This document shows, piece by piece, positions 1 to 7,714 of a stretch of 11,422 bases of DNA. Below the pieces are notes generated by a model that saw nothing but the letters and a program-made list of their open reading frames with translations, had not been told where the DNA came from and did not search any database. Source of the DNA: Cellvibrionales bacterium UBA2034 (lineage in GTDB: Bacteria > Pseudomonadota > Gammaproteobacteria > Pseudomonadales > UBA7239); NCBI GenBank assembly GCA_002333095.1, contig DDBK01000163.1, forward strand, positions 46,456-57,877, in the 5' to 3' direction. Numbering within the stretch: the first letter of the stretch is position 1; each line of letters starts with the position of its first letter. The position numbers and the translations under genes are program-made.

Positions 1-947
1 CGTTTTCTGGCAGAAGGAACATAAGTTGACTGGGCGATCAGGCCGCTATCGCGCAAGGCTTTAACAGTGTCTATAGGCATGGTGTGTGAAGTGAACTGCT
101 CACGAAGGTTGTAGGGTGGCGCTACAGTGTCCAGCATGGAGATGAGGCGATAGGAGCAGTTTTCGTCAAGAAAAAAATAGTTGAAACTGTTGTCGCGCAC
201 TTCCCATACGTGATCGACAAAGTCACGAGCCTGTTGTGGGGACAAGGCCAGTTTGTATTCCCGGATGTCTCGGTCTTCCCCGTCACTGTATTTCCGTAGC
301 TTCTGGAAATAAGGCGCCACTTCTATCATCCCGGGAAAATGACCGGTCAATCCCTTGCTGATGTAGATAGCTGTATTGTCGGTTGAGCCAACATCTGCGT
401 AATAACTGACGGTAGGAGAGAGCAGGACGGGATGTTGATTTTTGTCGGAGGAATCCAGCCGCAAAAAAGTATGGCCAAATACCGATGCAACATTTTTCAG
501 GTAAGGGTCCGGGTAAATCAAAACAATTTCATCAACAGGAAAACGCCCGCGCCAGTATTCCAGTTCAGGGCATTGCAAGTCAGCAGGTTTGGACAGGTCA
601 ACATGCGCTGTAAGAAAAGTGGCCCTGGCAGGAAAACGGCACCATGCACTGCTGGAGCCGGTATCGGGTTTCTGCAATGCGGCGATGGTTGCCAGTAGCT
701 CTGCTTCAGCATCATCGCTATGGCCGGATAGAAAAAAACCGGCACTATCGACTTCGCTCTCATAACGGCTGCTTAACAGGCTTTTCTGCATGTGTAACAG
801 TGCAAGCCACTCAGGATTGCTGGCCAGCCCCGCGTACTGTGCTGTAGCGGGTGATGCGGCGTGGGTTGTCATTGGCATGCAACAGGCGAGCCCCCACAAG
901 GCAAGCATGGGATAAAGTAGAATCAGCTGTATGGTGTTGCTGGGCAT
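1..947 (-). CDS. DUF4105 / Lnb N-terminal-domain exported protein (partial, C-terminus beyond window)
   Basis: The minus-strand frame opens at the ATG at 947-945 and stays open to the left edge, giving the first 315 residues; the 3' end is missing. Residues 1-30 form a signal peptide with a hydrophobic core and a likely cleavage site after THA. The motif WCRFPAR (residues 102-108) is followed by a second cysteine at 126. FGHTFLRLD (158-166) and YFFLDENCSYRL (257-268) are hallmarks I associate with DUF4105, also called the Lnb N-terminal periplasmic domain. His159 and Cys264 are the natural candidates for a His/Cys thiol-type catalytic pair. Some members of this fold (Bacteroides Lnb) act on lipoproteins, but the role of proteobacterial members is unclear and I do not assign a substrate. 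The gene is divergent from the 1008 gene with only 60 bp between the starts, so the two promoters must overlap. Confidence 0.82.
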   Translation of the reverse strand, partial: MPSNTIQLILLYPMLALWGLACCMPMTTHAASPATAQYAGLASNPEWLALLHMQKSLLSSRYESEVDSAGFFLSGHSDDAEAELLATIAALQKPDTGSSSAWCRFPARATFLTAHVDLSKPADLQCPELEYWRGRFPVDEIVLIYPDPYLKNVASVFGHTFLRLDSSDKNQHPVLLSPTVSYYADVGSTDNTAIYISKGLTGHFPGMIEVAPYFQKLRKYSDGEDRDIREYKLALSPQQARDFVDHVWEVRDNSFNYFFLDENCSYRLISMLDTVAPPYNLREQFTSHTMPIDTVKALRDSGLIAQSTYVPSARK

Positions 948-950
948 AGA

Positions 951-978
951 TTGACATCCGGTAGACGGCAGGTATTGT
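951..978 (+). promoter_or_regulatory. Putative sigma70 promoter of the 1008-2465 operon
   Basis: A perfect -35 box TTGACA lies at 951-956. A -10-like TATTGT follows at 973-978 with a 16-bp spacer, which would put the transcript start near 985, about 23 nt before the ATG at 1008. The overlapping bases 974-979 read TACAAT on the other strand and could be a -10 for the divergent DUF4105 gene, although I see no good -35 for it. This is a sequence match only. Confidence 0.5.
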
Positions 979-1007
979 ATCGATGCTGCAACTATTCTGG
1001 ATACTGT

Positions 1008-1478
1008 ATGGGCATACCCCGCTGGGCATTGTCACTTATTGCTGCCTTGTTTTCAGTGTGTTGCTGTGCGCAGTCTGCAGCGGTGGGTGCTGTGTGTACG
1101 TTGACCCCGATTGAAGAACAGTTGCAGATAGCCGAGCTGCGTACAGACGAGTTACGTGCAGATGATGCACAATACCTCGAGAACAACTACCGTAAACGGT
1201 TGCAGCGGTTTGTGAATTCCTATTACAGCAATATTGCGGAAGACATATTACGCGGGCAGGGCGAATATCTGTTGTCGTTGCATCGTTTAATGGGATCAAC
1301 CCATGATGCTTGTACAATGACATACAAGGCGTTGTTGGTGAAAGAAGTGAATAGTCAGGATTTTGGAGCCGCGTTATGGCTGTTCCGGACTGAAATGACG
1401 GCCGTCAGTACTGCTGCACAGACCTGGGCTGTACCAACGTGCGTAGACTGCAATATCACAGAAAGGAAGCAGAACTGA
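1008..1478 (+). CDS. Small exported protein, DUF3015-like
   Basis: This is a 156-residue protein starting at the ATG at 1008. The reading frame is open further upstream to 951, but the 1008 start places a hydrophobic signal segment (residues about 5-24, ALSLIAALFSV) at the N-terminus and lies downstream of the TTGACA promoter. Its ribosome binding site is weak (TGGA, about 6 nt upstream). The mature part has two cysteines near the C-terminus (VPTCVDCN). The central stretch FVNSYY..IAEDILRGQGEYL..L..LMG resembles the FV..N...LA.D..RG.GE.L..L..L.G pattern I recall from DUF3015, an exported family of unknown function. That assignment is from memory and only moderately secure. The stop codon overlaps the next start (TGATG), so translation of the two is probably coupled. 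Confidence 0.65.
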   Translation: MGIPRWALSLIAALFSVCCCAQSAAVGAVCTLTPIEEQLQIAELRTDELRADDAQYLENNYRKRLQRFVNSYYSNIAEDILRGQGEYLLSLHRLMGSTHDACTMTYKALLVKEVNSQDFGAALWLFRTEMTAVSTAAQTWAVPTCVDCNITERKQN

Positions 1479-1966
1479 TGCCTTTGCAATATGGGACAAA
1501 ACGCAAAATCCCCCCGACAAAAGTATTGGCCGGGCGAGGCGTGCTGGCGTATGTTGACGATGTTGCCATCATGGTGACAGATGTCGATAAATGGACAGAC
1601 GCAGATGTTATCCAGTTGCTGGAAGAAAGTGCAAAGTTGGGGAATAAAATTACTGCGCCTGCAGCTGTCACGCATTTTTTCGGGGAAACGCTGGGTGGTG
1701 CAGCATCGCAACGTAAAATGATTGTCGAATGGATGAGCACTAACAATGTTGAACCCACTCCACGCACTACCACCATGACAGATTCTGCGCTGATGCGGGC
1801 AGCATTGCTGGCCTATTCATGGTTGACGAAAACAGAGATCAAGGCTTTTGCGTCCAAAGACCTGACAGAAGCATGCAACTGGGCTACACGCGATCTGGAG
1901 ACGCGGTCGGAAGACGTCAAGGCTGCCGTAGAGGGCTGCTACAGGTTATTGGGAAAAGCTGTCTGA
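1478..1966 (+). CDS. Unknown-function protein, tandem paralogue A (STAS/SpoIIAA-like appearance)
   Basis: This 162-residue protein starts at the ATG at 1478, which overlaps the preceding stop as TGATG. A strong Shine-Dalgarno (GAAAGGAAG, 1461-1469) lies 8 nt upstream and decides against the earlier in-frame ATG at 1439. There is no signal peptide or membrane segment, so it should be cytosolic. It shares a clear series of blocks with the next gene: TDV.KW.DA.V (about residues 33-43), THF.GE, RKMIVEW, RT..MTDS..MRAAL.AYSWLTKTE.KAF, and a terminal CYRLLGK. The alternation of beta-strand-like segments and an acidic/hydrophobic helix resembles small STAS/SEC14 (SpoIIAA-like) proteins, but this is a fold guess. 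No catalytic motif is visible and I do not assign a function. Confidence 0.72.
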   Translation: MPLQYGTKRKIPPTKVLAGRGVLAYVDDVAIMVTDVDKWTDADVIQLLEESAKLGNKITAPAAVTHFFGETLGGAASQRKMIVEWMSTNNVEPTPRTTTMTDSALMRAALLAYSWLTKTEIKAFASKDLTEACNWATRDLETRSEDVKAAVEGCYRLLGKAV

Positions 1967-1979
1967 TCAGGAGAATGGA

Positions 1980-2465
1980 ATGAATGACAAACCCTTGGTA
2001 GGCCGCAAGATCAGCCCGATGGTCATGCTGGGAGGGCGTGCCAGTTTTGCGCATCAGGATGGTATTGCAATTGTGATAACCGATGTGGAGAAATGGTCAG
2101 ATGCCGAAGTCATGGAGCTGATTGACGGGCAGGGAAAACTGGTGGGTTATGTGTCTGCCCGCGCCAATATTACGCATTTCTATGGTGATATTTTTGGCGC
2201 TACGCACCGCAAGATGATTGTCGAGTGGATTGAAAAAAACGGGCTGGTAGCCAGTTCGCGCACTGCACTGGTCACGGATTCCAGAATTATGCGGGCAGCC
2301 CTCACCGCGTATGCCTGGCTTACCAAAACAGAATCAAAAGCATTTGAGCCAAAAGACAAACAGGCCATGTGTGAGTGGATTACACAGGGGATGGACGTAG
2401 ATCCCGCGGAAATTCGTGCATCACTCGATGCCTGTTACAAGTTGCTGGGCAAACCGGTACTCTGA
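1980..2465 (+). CDS. Unknown-function protein, tandem paralogue B (STAS/SpoIIAA-like appearance)
   Basis: This 161-residue cytosolic protein has a strong ribosome binding site (AGGAG, 1969-1973) 6 nt before the ATG, and only 13 nt separate it from the previous stop. By eye it is roughly half identical to its upstream neighbour over nearly full length. Shared blocks are TDVEKWSDAEV, ITHFYGD, RKMIVEWIEKN, RTALVTDSRIMRAAL, YAWLTKTESKAF and the terminal CYKLLGKPV. The pair therefore arose by tandem duplication or acts as a heteromer. The most conserved block, TDS..MRAAL.AY.WLTKTE.KAF, is the best candidate for an interaction surface. It is the last gene of the operon and is followed within about 30 nt by a strong terminator. 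The STAS-like fold is an inference; the function is unknown. Confidence 0.75.
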   Translation: MNDKPLVGRKISPMVMLGGRASFAHQDGIAIVITDVEKWSDAEVMELIDGQGKLVGYVSARANITHFYGDIFGATHRKMIVEWIEKNGLVASSRTALVTDSRIMRAALTAYAWLTKTESKAFEPKDKQAMCEWITQGMDVDPAEIRASLDACYKLLGKPVL

Positions 2466-2491
2466 AGTCCCGGGACGTACCAGACGCACAT

Positions 2492-2520
2492 AAAAAACGG
2501 CACCGGGGTGCCGTTTTTTT
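2492..2520. terminator. Bidirectional intrinsic terminator
   Basis: The stem CGGCAC (2498-2503) pairs with GTGCCG (2508-2513) around a 4-nt loop. An A-tract (2492-2497) precedes it and a 7-nt T-tract (2514-2520) follows, so it works on both strands. It lies between the convergent ends of the plus operon (stop at 2465) and the corrinoid operon (stop at 2542) and can end both transcripts. Confidence 0.9.
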
Positions 2521-2541
2521 ATGTCGGGATCAAGCAAGAAA

Positions 2542-3471
2542 CTACTCTGCGCCTTCACCTTTTGCAGCGCGACGTGCTTCACGTTCAGCTTTCTTGCGCG
2601 CTTTTTCTTCTTCCTGGGATTGCTTTTCTGCCAGCCTGGCTTTTTGCTCGTCTGTCATTGGCGTCAATAAAACACCTTCGCGGTGCGCCTGGATATACTT
2701 GCCGCATTTTTCATCTTCACCCATCAGGGCGCGAATCGCATAGATCATGGCGCGCATTTCTTTTACGCGTGGGTTGATCATGAAACCTTCCATGCCATTG
2801 GCTGCCAGCATCGCCACGTATGTCCTGTTCATCAGTGCGCGGTGTGGCATACCAAAACTGACATTCGACAAACCGCAATAAGTGCGGATATTCGGAAATG
2901 CCTGTTTCATCATCTGCAGCAATTCAAAACTGATGGTGCCGACGTTGTCATCGGTGCCAATCGGCAGGATTAACGGGTCGATCCACAAATTATGATCAGG
3001 CACGCCGGCATCACGTGATTTCCGCACCAGGTCTTCGCAGATCTTGAAGCGGCCTTTTGCGGTGTGCGTGATGCCATCATCATCCATCAATAATGCCACG
3101 ATGCCCGTGTTGTATTTGGCGGCAATAGGCAACAATTTCTCAGGGCTATTACCTTCGTTGGTGATGGAACTGATAATCGGAACCTGCCCAGCCCAGTCAA
3201 ACGATTCGAGTGTCTTGATAATCGCCGGCGGGTTAGAACTGTCCAGCACCATTGGAATATTGGTGACTGCGCGAACCGTTTCGACCATCCATGGAAGGTC
3301 AATCATTTCATCACAACCGGTCACTTGTGCATTCAGGTCAAGATAATCCGCATCGGCCGCAACCTGTTCCAGTGCCACTTTCTGGATATAAGCGGCATCG
3401 TGCGTTTTTACCGCCTCACAGATAGCGGGGATGGTGGCGTTGAGTGATTCGCCGATAACTACTACAGCCAT
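2542..3471 (-). CDS. Methyltetrahydrofolate:corrinoid methyltransferase (methyltransferase II, AcsE/MtvC-like)
   Basis: This 309-residue pterin-binding TIM-barrel enzyme should exchange a methyl group between the corrinoid protein and tetrahydrofolate in the cytosol. Residues matching the known MeTr fold are Asp77 in MVLDSSN, Asn105 in SSITNEG, Asp165 in WIDPLILPIGTD, and Asn203 in GLSNVSFGMPHR, the Asn that is catalytically important in acetogen MeTr. LDLNAQ (44-49) fits the pterin-binding N-terminal strand. The family core is about 260-270 residues. This protein adds a highly charged tail of about 40 residues (from about 269) rich in Glu, Lys, Arg and Ala, probably a single helix. The start has a GGAGG-type site just upstream, and 33 nt separate it from the MtmB-family gene. 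It is the last gene of the operon. By context it takes the methyl group from the corrinoid protein to make methyl-THF. Confidence 0.88.
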   Translation of the reverse strand: MAVVVIGESLNATIPAICEAVKTHDAAYIQKVALEQVAADADYLDLNAQVTGCDEMIDLPWMVETVRAVTNIPMVLDSSNPPAIIKTLESFDWAGQVPIISSITNEGNSPEKLLPIAAKYNTGIVALLMDDDGITHTAKGRFKICEDLVRKSRDAGVPDHNLWIDPLILPIGTDDNVGTISFELLQMMKQAFPNIRTYCGLSNVSFGMPHRALMNRTYVAMLAANGMEGFMINPRVKEMRAMIYAIRALMGEDEKCGKYIQAHREGVLLTPMTDEQKARLAEKQSQEEEKARKKAEREARRAAKGEGAE

Positions 3472-3504
3472 AATGGCCTCCGTACAATAAAAGTTGGAAT
3501 TTTC

Positions 3505-4887
3505 TTACAGTGCTTTCAACCCCATCGCGCGCAATTCATCTTTCACGCGATTGTAGTCATCGATCAAACCCTGTTTTGGCTCACATTTTTCGCAATCATA
3601 CGCATCAACAAAGTTGCGTGGACCAACACCGGAAGCCAGGTGTTTGGCAGTTTCTTCATTGCGTTTTGCGAACACTTTGTTCATCAGGATATCTGCTTCA
3701 GCCGGGTCCTGGATCTCCAGTGTTGCCTGCATGACTTCACCGACGAGTCGTGTTTCCAGACCGGAGTGACCGCCGATCCATACATAGCCCATTCCGTTGA
3801 TAGTGTTGGAAATGGTCATGGCCTGCGCTTGCCAGAAACCAGAGTACTGGCGCCAGTGTTGTTCCATACCGGCACACACAGAAGCGATAGGCACTTTGAT
3901 GTGACGCTCACTGGCGCGTGTTGCTGCAGCCACTGCCCACTGGGTTTCCTGATCAGACCAGGTGCCATCGAGATGGTTGGCAAACATTTGCGTCATGCCG
4001 CCATGGCCATAAGACAATTGGCCGAGTGCATTACAGACGATGCCGATAGCGGTTTCCGCCCCATTGCGACAGATGGCGCCAGTGAGGGATACGCACGATG
4101 TCCAGGGCTCGATTTTTCGCTCCTGGCAGTATTTCGCCATCATGAAAGCATTCCAGTCGATTTTCATTTCTGGAATGATGTGGATACCGATTTGCGTGTT
4201 CCAGGTTTTACGTTTGGTTTCATCGTGATCATCAATACAGGCAAAAGAAGCCGCAGCCGATGATGCAGTACACAACAAACCCTGGTGCATGCCAGGGCGA
4301 CCTTCTTCACGGCAGATGCGCTGGATCTGTGCAACTTCCCATCCTGCAGCATACATCTCGGACAGTGTGCCGGCTTTTGCAGAATGGCCGTGGACATTTT
4401 CAATGCCGCCAGTAATACCCATCGCTTTGTTAGTGGGCTCTTTCACAAAAGAACGCACATACGGATCAAACCAGTCTTCACCAATAACGCCGCAAGGGCC
4501 GCCAGCAAGAATAGGCAATTTCTTCTCGAATTGCTTGCGGTAGGTATATTCGATGCGGTCTGCGCCCTGGCCGAATTTTGAAACATGCGGATTGCTGTTG
4601 TAATGATCGGCTGTGTCGCGGATTTCCTGTTCAGTCAACGCGATAATGCGCATGGTGTTCATGTGGTAGATGCCACAAGTAGCCAGCAATTCTACGGCAG
4701 CGTTGAAGACGCCATCGGCAATCTTGTCAGAAATAACAGTGCTGTCTGGTGTATAGACGACTTCGTATTTTTCGGCCAGTGCGCGCAGGGTGCGTGACCA
4801 TTTGATATCAAACTTGCTGGTTTTTTCCATGACTTCGCCCGTTTCCGAACGTTGCTGGAATTCCATGATGTCGAGTAACTTGCCCAT
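3505..4887 (-). CDS. MtmB-family methyltransferase lacking pyrrolysine (substrate unknown)
   Basis: This 460-residue protein matches the length of methanogen monomethylamine:corrinoid methyltransferase MtmB (about 458). From memory of that family, colinear blocks include ELLATCGIYHMNTMRII (66-82), PILAGGPCGVIGEDWF (125-140), EEGRPGM (194-200), SGLETRLVGEVMQAT (375-389) and a C-terminal NFVDAYD. In MtmB the GRPGM block is followed two residues later by pyrrolysine, encoded by in-frame UAG. Here the frame reads HQGLLC with no stop, so the position is Gly203 (or Gln202 if the alignment shifts by one). This is methyltransferase I, moving a methyl group from a substrate to the corrinoid protein encoded 41 nt upstream. 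The start is supported by CAGGAGAAAG immediately upstream. Loss of pyrrolysine argues against simple monomethylamine; non-pyrrolysine relatives in the separate MttB family use betaines. The true substrate is unknown. Confidence 0.86.
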   Translation of the reverse strand: MGKLLDIMEFQQRSETGEVMEKTSKFDIKWSRTLRALAEKYEVVYTPDSTVISDKIADGVFNAAVELLATCGIYHMNTMRIIALTEQEIRDTADHYNSNPHVSKFGQGADRIEYTYRKQFEKKLPILAGGPCGVIGEDWFDPYVRSFVKEPTNKAMGITGGIENVHGHSAKAGTLSEMYAAGWEVAQIQRICREEGRPGMHQGLLCTASSAAASFACIDDHDETKRKTWNTQIGIHIIPEMKIDWNAFMMAKYCQERKIEPWTSCVSLTGAICRNGAETAIGIVCNALGQLSYGHGGMTQMFANHLDGTWSDQETQWAVAAATRASERHIKVPIASVCAGMEQHWRQYSGFWQAQAMTISNTINGMGYVWIGGHSGLETRLVGEVMQATLEIQDPAEADILMNKVFAKRNEETAKHLASGVGPRNFVDAYDCEKCEPKQGLIDDYNRVKDELRAMGLKAL

Positions 4888-4928
4888 ATTCTTTCTCCTG
4901 ATTATTTAAATGTGGGTGCGACCCCAAC

Positions 4929-5585
4929 TTATGTACGGCCAAAGTGTTCGCGCATGATGGTCTTGCACAGTGTGACCGCTTCCATGGCATTAGGTGCCCA
5001 GCCGTCTGCACCCATCATGTTGGATTTCTCCTGATTGGTTTCAGCGCCACCCATAATGATCTTGAACTTGTCCTGCAAGCCCATGTCGCGCACGTAATTC
5101 ACCACGTCTTTGCAGTTTGGAATAGTAGTAACCAGAAACGCTGACAAGCCGATAATGTGTGCGCCTACTTCCTTGGCTTTTTCAATGAAGCGCATGGAGT
5201 CGTTGTTAACGCCAATGGAATGCACTTCGAAACCGGCGAGTTCCAATTGTTTGGCAACGAGACCGTAACCGATATCGTGCAAGTCGCCGGATACTGCGCC
5301 GATTACCACAACACCCTGGTTGCTGCCGTCTGCAGTGACAGGCAAATGTGGGTCGATAATCTTGATGCAGGTTTCAGCAAGCTCGCCGCCTACCATCAAT
5401 TCGGCCAGGAAGTAATCTTTTGATTCAAACAGCTGGCCAATTTTTTCCAGGCCTTTTACTACGCCGTCTTTTAGTACAGAAACAGGATCAAGGCCGGCTT
5501 CCAGGCATTCCTTGACCAGCTCTATCGCTTCATCATCGAGGTCGGCAATCAGTTCGGCAATTTCTGAAATATCATTCTGGTCCAT
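4929..5585 (-). CDS. Corrinoid (methyl-carrier) protein, MtmC/MttC-like
   Basis: This 218-residue protein has the two-domain layout of methyltransferase corrinoid proteins. An N-terminal four-helix cap spans about residues 1-85 (LEKIGQLFESKDYFLAELM is typical). It is followed by a Rossmann-like B12 domain with the base-off histidine motif DLHDIG (101-106, His103 as lower cobalt ligand), a Ser/Thr strand SAFLVTT (148-154), and IMGGAETN (177-184) near the nucleotide tail. Most relatives read DVHDIGKN; here it is DLHDIGYG, so the usual Lys is Tyr. The protein shuttles the methyl group between the two methyltransferases encoded next to it. The ATG has a strong GAGGAGA site 7 nt upstream. It lies 59 nt downstream of the activator gene and 41 nt upstream of the MtmB-family gene, in one operon. 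Confidence 0.92.
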   Translation of the reverse strand: MDQNDISEIAELIADLDDEAIELVKECLEAGLDPVSVLKDGVVKGLEKIGQLFESKDYFLAELMVGGELAETCIKIIDPHLPVTADGSNQGVVVIGAVSGDLHDIGYGLVAKQLELAGFEVHSIGVNNDSMRFIEKAKEVGAHIIGLSAFLVTTIPNCKDVVNYVRDMGLQDKFKIIMGGAETNQEKSNMMGADGWAPNAMEAVTLCKTIMREHFGRT

Positions 5586-5644
5586 AACAATCTCCTCGAT
5601 CTTTACAGTGGTAGTGATAAGTGGTTAGTGCAGGCTTTTCAGGT

Positions 5645-7714
5645 TCAGGCCGCTGTACGTTCACGGCGGCGTTTTCGGGGTTCTGCCGGCGGCGCGGGGT
5701 AAATACCATACCGTGCCAGTGACGGAAATGCATGTTTTTTGTTGGGTAACAAGGTGGCATCAACAAAATGGGGCACGAACCCCGGCTCATTGGTCAACTC
5801 CACATAATGGATCTTGCGGGCGATGTGCTCGGCCTCTTCGCGCTTGGCGCGGTTCATCAGTGCCATGCGTGCGCCGTCGCCGGCCGCATTGCCCACAGAG
5901 TGCATGTTCCCGAAGCCGACATCATGAAACAGGCCAAGCATCAGCGAACGACGCAAATCCAGATGCGAACCGAAAGCCCCGGCAAGAATTACTTTCTCCG
6001 GTTTGTCGCGCCCCAGTTTATCGAGCAACACCTGAATGCCGGAATACACCGCAGCTTTGGCGAGCTGCACATTGCGCACGTCATCGATTGTCATGGTGAT
6101 GTCGCGACCCATCGCGGTTTCTTCCGCCCAGGCAATGACAAATTCCGGATCACCGTCTTCGCCGCGCCGTAGTCGGGGCGTTTCGATCTCCATATTGAAT
6201 TTGCCATTGGTGGCGAGAATGCCGGCTTTGAACAGTTCGGCAACGGCATCGATAATGCCTGAGCCGCACAAACCGATGGCACCGATTTCATTGGCGACTA
6301 AACGTGTGTTCCACGCTTCCTTGCCGATCACTTTGAACCGCACATCAAATGTGCCGGGTTCAACGCGCACTTTTTCAATCGCGCCGCGCGCAGCACGCAC
6401 ACCGAATTTGATACTGGCACCTTCCAGTGCTGGGCCGGTTGGACACGATGTGGAATAAATCTTGTCGCGATTGCCCACCAGTATTTCACCATTAGTGCCG
6501 ATATCAATAATCGCCACCAGGTCATCCGAATTGTACGGTTCCAGTGCAATCGCAACAGCAGTGTTATCGGCGCCTACAAAACCAGCCTGATTGGCTAACA
6601 GGTGAATGTTGACCGATGGCAACACGTGCTTAACGTGCAAATCACGCGCTTTTATATTCACGGATTGTGAAATGCGCGGATTGAAGGGCGATTTTCCGAG
6701 AGAGTCTGGATCAAGCCCCAGAAAAATATGGTGCATGCAGGTGTTGGCCACCAGCACGATCTCGCTGATGTCCTGCGCTGTGTAACCTACAGACTTTGTG
6801 ACGCGATCAGCCAGCTCGCCGAGTGAGCTGGTGACTGCTTTTTGCATGCGGTCGAGTTTTTCAGGATTATCACTCGCGGCGATGCGGTTCATCACATCGT
6901 CACCGCCGATCTTGATTTGCGGGTTCATGAGTGATTCTGTCGCCAGCGTCTCGCCGGTGTGCATATCACACAGATAAGAAGCCATCGTCGTGGTGCCTAG
7001 ATCCACCGCCAGACCGAGCAGTGTTGCAGTCGTGTCGCCATTTTCAATGCGCACCACTTCGCCAACACCATTCGGGTCAGGCAGCCAGACAGTGACAGTG
7101 AGATGCATGATTTTGGCGCGTTGTGGTTTGGCGATGTCAGACAATTGTTTCAATGTAGTGAAATCAATTGCAACATTGATCCCGTGCTCAGCCTTCAATG
7201 CGTCACGCAAACGTTCCCAATCACCGCGATGGTCTTCCAGTGTTGGCGCAGGCACGGTGGCGAAATATTTGCGCGTAACAGGATCGCGCACGGCAATCGG
7301 TTTGCCAGCCGCTTTGCGCACAATGGCTTCGCGAACCCGCGCTTCTTCAGGAATAAATACTACGGCATCACCCAGAACACGTGTCTGGCAACCCAGTCGT
7401 TCGCCATGTTTGAATTGGTGTTTGCGTGTGAGTTTCTGTTCGTGTTCGGTGGCAGGTGTTACGTGCGAGTTGCGCGAACGCAAACCGTGACTCGTGGTGA
7501 CCATGTGGCCCATCGACAATTCGTGGCCTTCGTCATCAAACGTGCCATCCAACACCTGACATTTGCATTTTGCACATGCGCCGGTGCCGCCACAAATAGA
7601 TTCAATCCCGATACCCAGTTCACGCGCCGCATCCAGCAATGGCGTGCCGGCCGCAAACTGGCCTTTCAGGCCGGATGGCAAAAACAATACGTCGAATGTG
7701 TTTGGTGCGCTCAT
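5645..7714 (-). CDS. Reductive activator of corrinoid proteins (RACE/RACo-type, 2Fe-2S + ASKHA)
   Basis: This 689-residue protein restores inactive Co(II) corrinoid to Co(I) using ATP and an electron. The N-terminal ferredoxin-like domain carries the plant-type 2Fe-2S cysteines Cys41, Cys47, Cys50 and Cys109 (CGGTGACAKC and RLGCQ), plus an extra Cys52. A linker (about 115-230) leads to the ASKHA ATPase part (DUF4445 type). Its signatures are LAVDLGTTTMASYL (235-248), AIIDIGTNGEILVG (401-414), GASIKFGVRAARGAI (432-446), GLCGSGIIDAV (481-491) and VILAGAFGSHLD (575-586). Methanogen RamA instead has C-terminal 4Fe-4S centres, so this is the bacterial RACo layout. A short Arg-rich tail (PRKRRRERTAA) ends it. 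Its ATG overlaps the tetR stop as ATGA, indicating translational coupling, with AGGA upstream inside tetR. Confidence 0.92.
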   Translation of the reverse strand: MSAPNTFDVLFLPSGLKGQFAAGTPLLDAARELGIGIESICGGTGACAKCKCQVLDGTFDDEGHELSMGHMVTTSHGLRSRNSHVTPATEHEQKLTRKHQFKHGERLGCQTRVLGDAVVFIPEEARVREAIVRKAAGKPIAVRDPVTRKYFATVPAPTLEDHRGDWERLRDALKAEHGINVAIDFTTLKQLSDIAKPQRAKIMHLTVTVWLPDPNGVGEVVRIENGDTTATLLGLAVDLGTTTMASYLCDMHTGETLATESLMNPQIKIGGDDVMNRIAASDNPEKLDRMQKAVTSSLGELADRVTKSVGYTAQDISEIVLVANTCMHHIFLGLDPDSLGKSPFNPRISQSVNIKARDLHVKHVLPSVNIHLLANQAGFVGADNTAVAIALEPYNSDDLVAIIDIGTNGEILVGNRDKIYSTSCPTGPALEGASIKFGVRAARGAIEKVRVEPGTFDVRFKVIGKEAWNTRLVANEIGAIGLCGSGIIDAVAELFKAGILATNGKFNMEIETPRLRRGEDGDPEFVIAWAEETAMGRDITMTIDDVRNVQLAKAAVYSGIQVLLDKLGRDKPEKVILAGAFGSHLDLRRSLMLGLFHDVGFGNMHSVGNAAGDGARMALMNRAKREEAEHIARKIHYVELTNEPGFVPHFVDATLLPNKKHAFPSLARYGIYPAPPAEPRKRRRERTAA

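Noticed and set aside
951..1007. Upstream in-frame ATG start for the small exported protein
   Set aside because: It coincides with the TTGACA promoter, has no ribosome site and would bury the signal peptide behind 19 extra residues.
4260..4300. Search for an in-frame TAG (pyrrolysine) at the GRPGM block of the MtmB-family gene
   Set aside because: The minus-strand codons after GRPGM are all sense and the frame is open to 3505, so there is no suppressed UAG and no reason to expect pyl genes nearby.
4913..4925. Hairpin between the corrinoid and MtmB-family genes
   Set aside because: The stem is only about 4 bp (GGGT/ACCC) with no T-run, too weak to call an attenuator or terminator.
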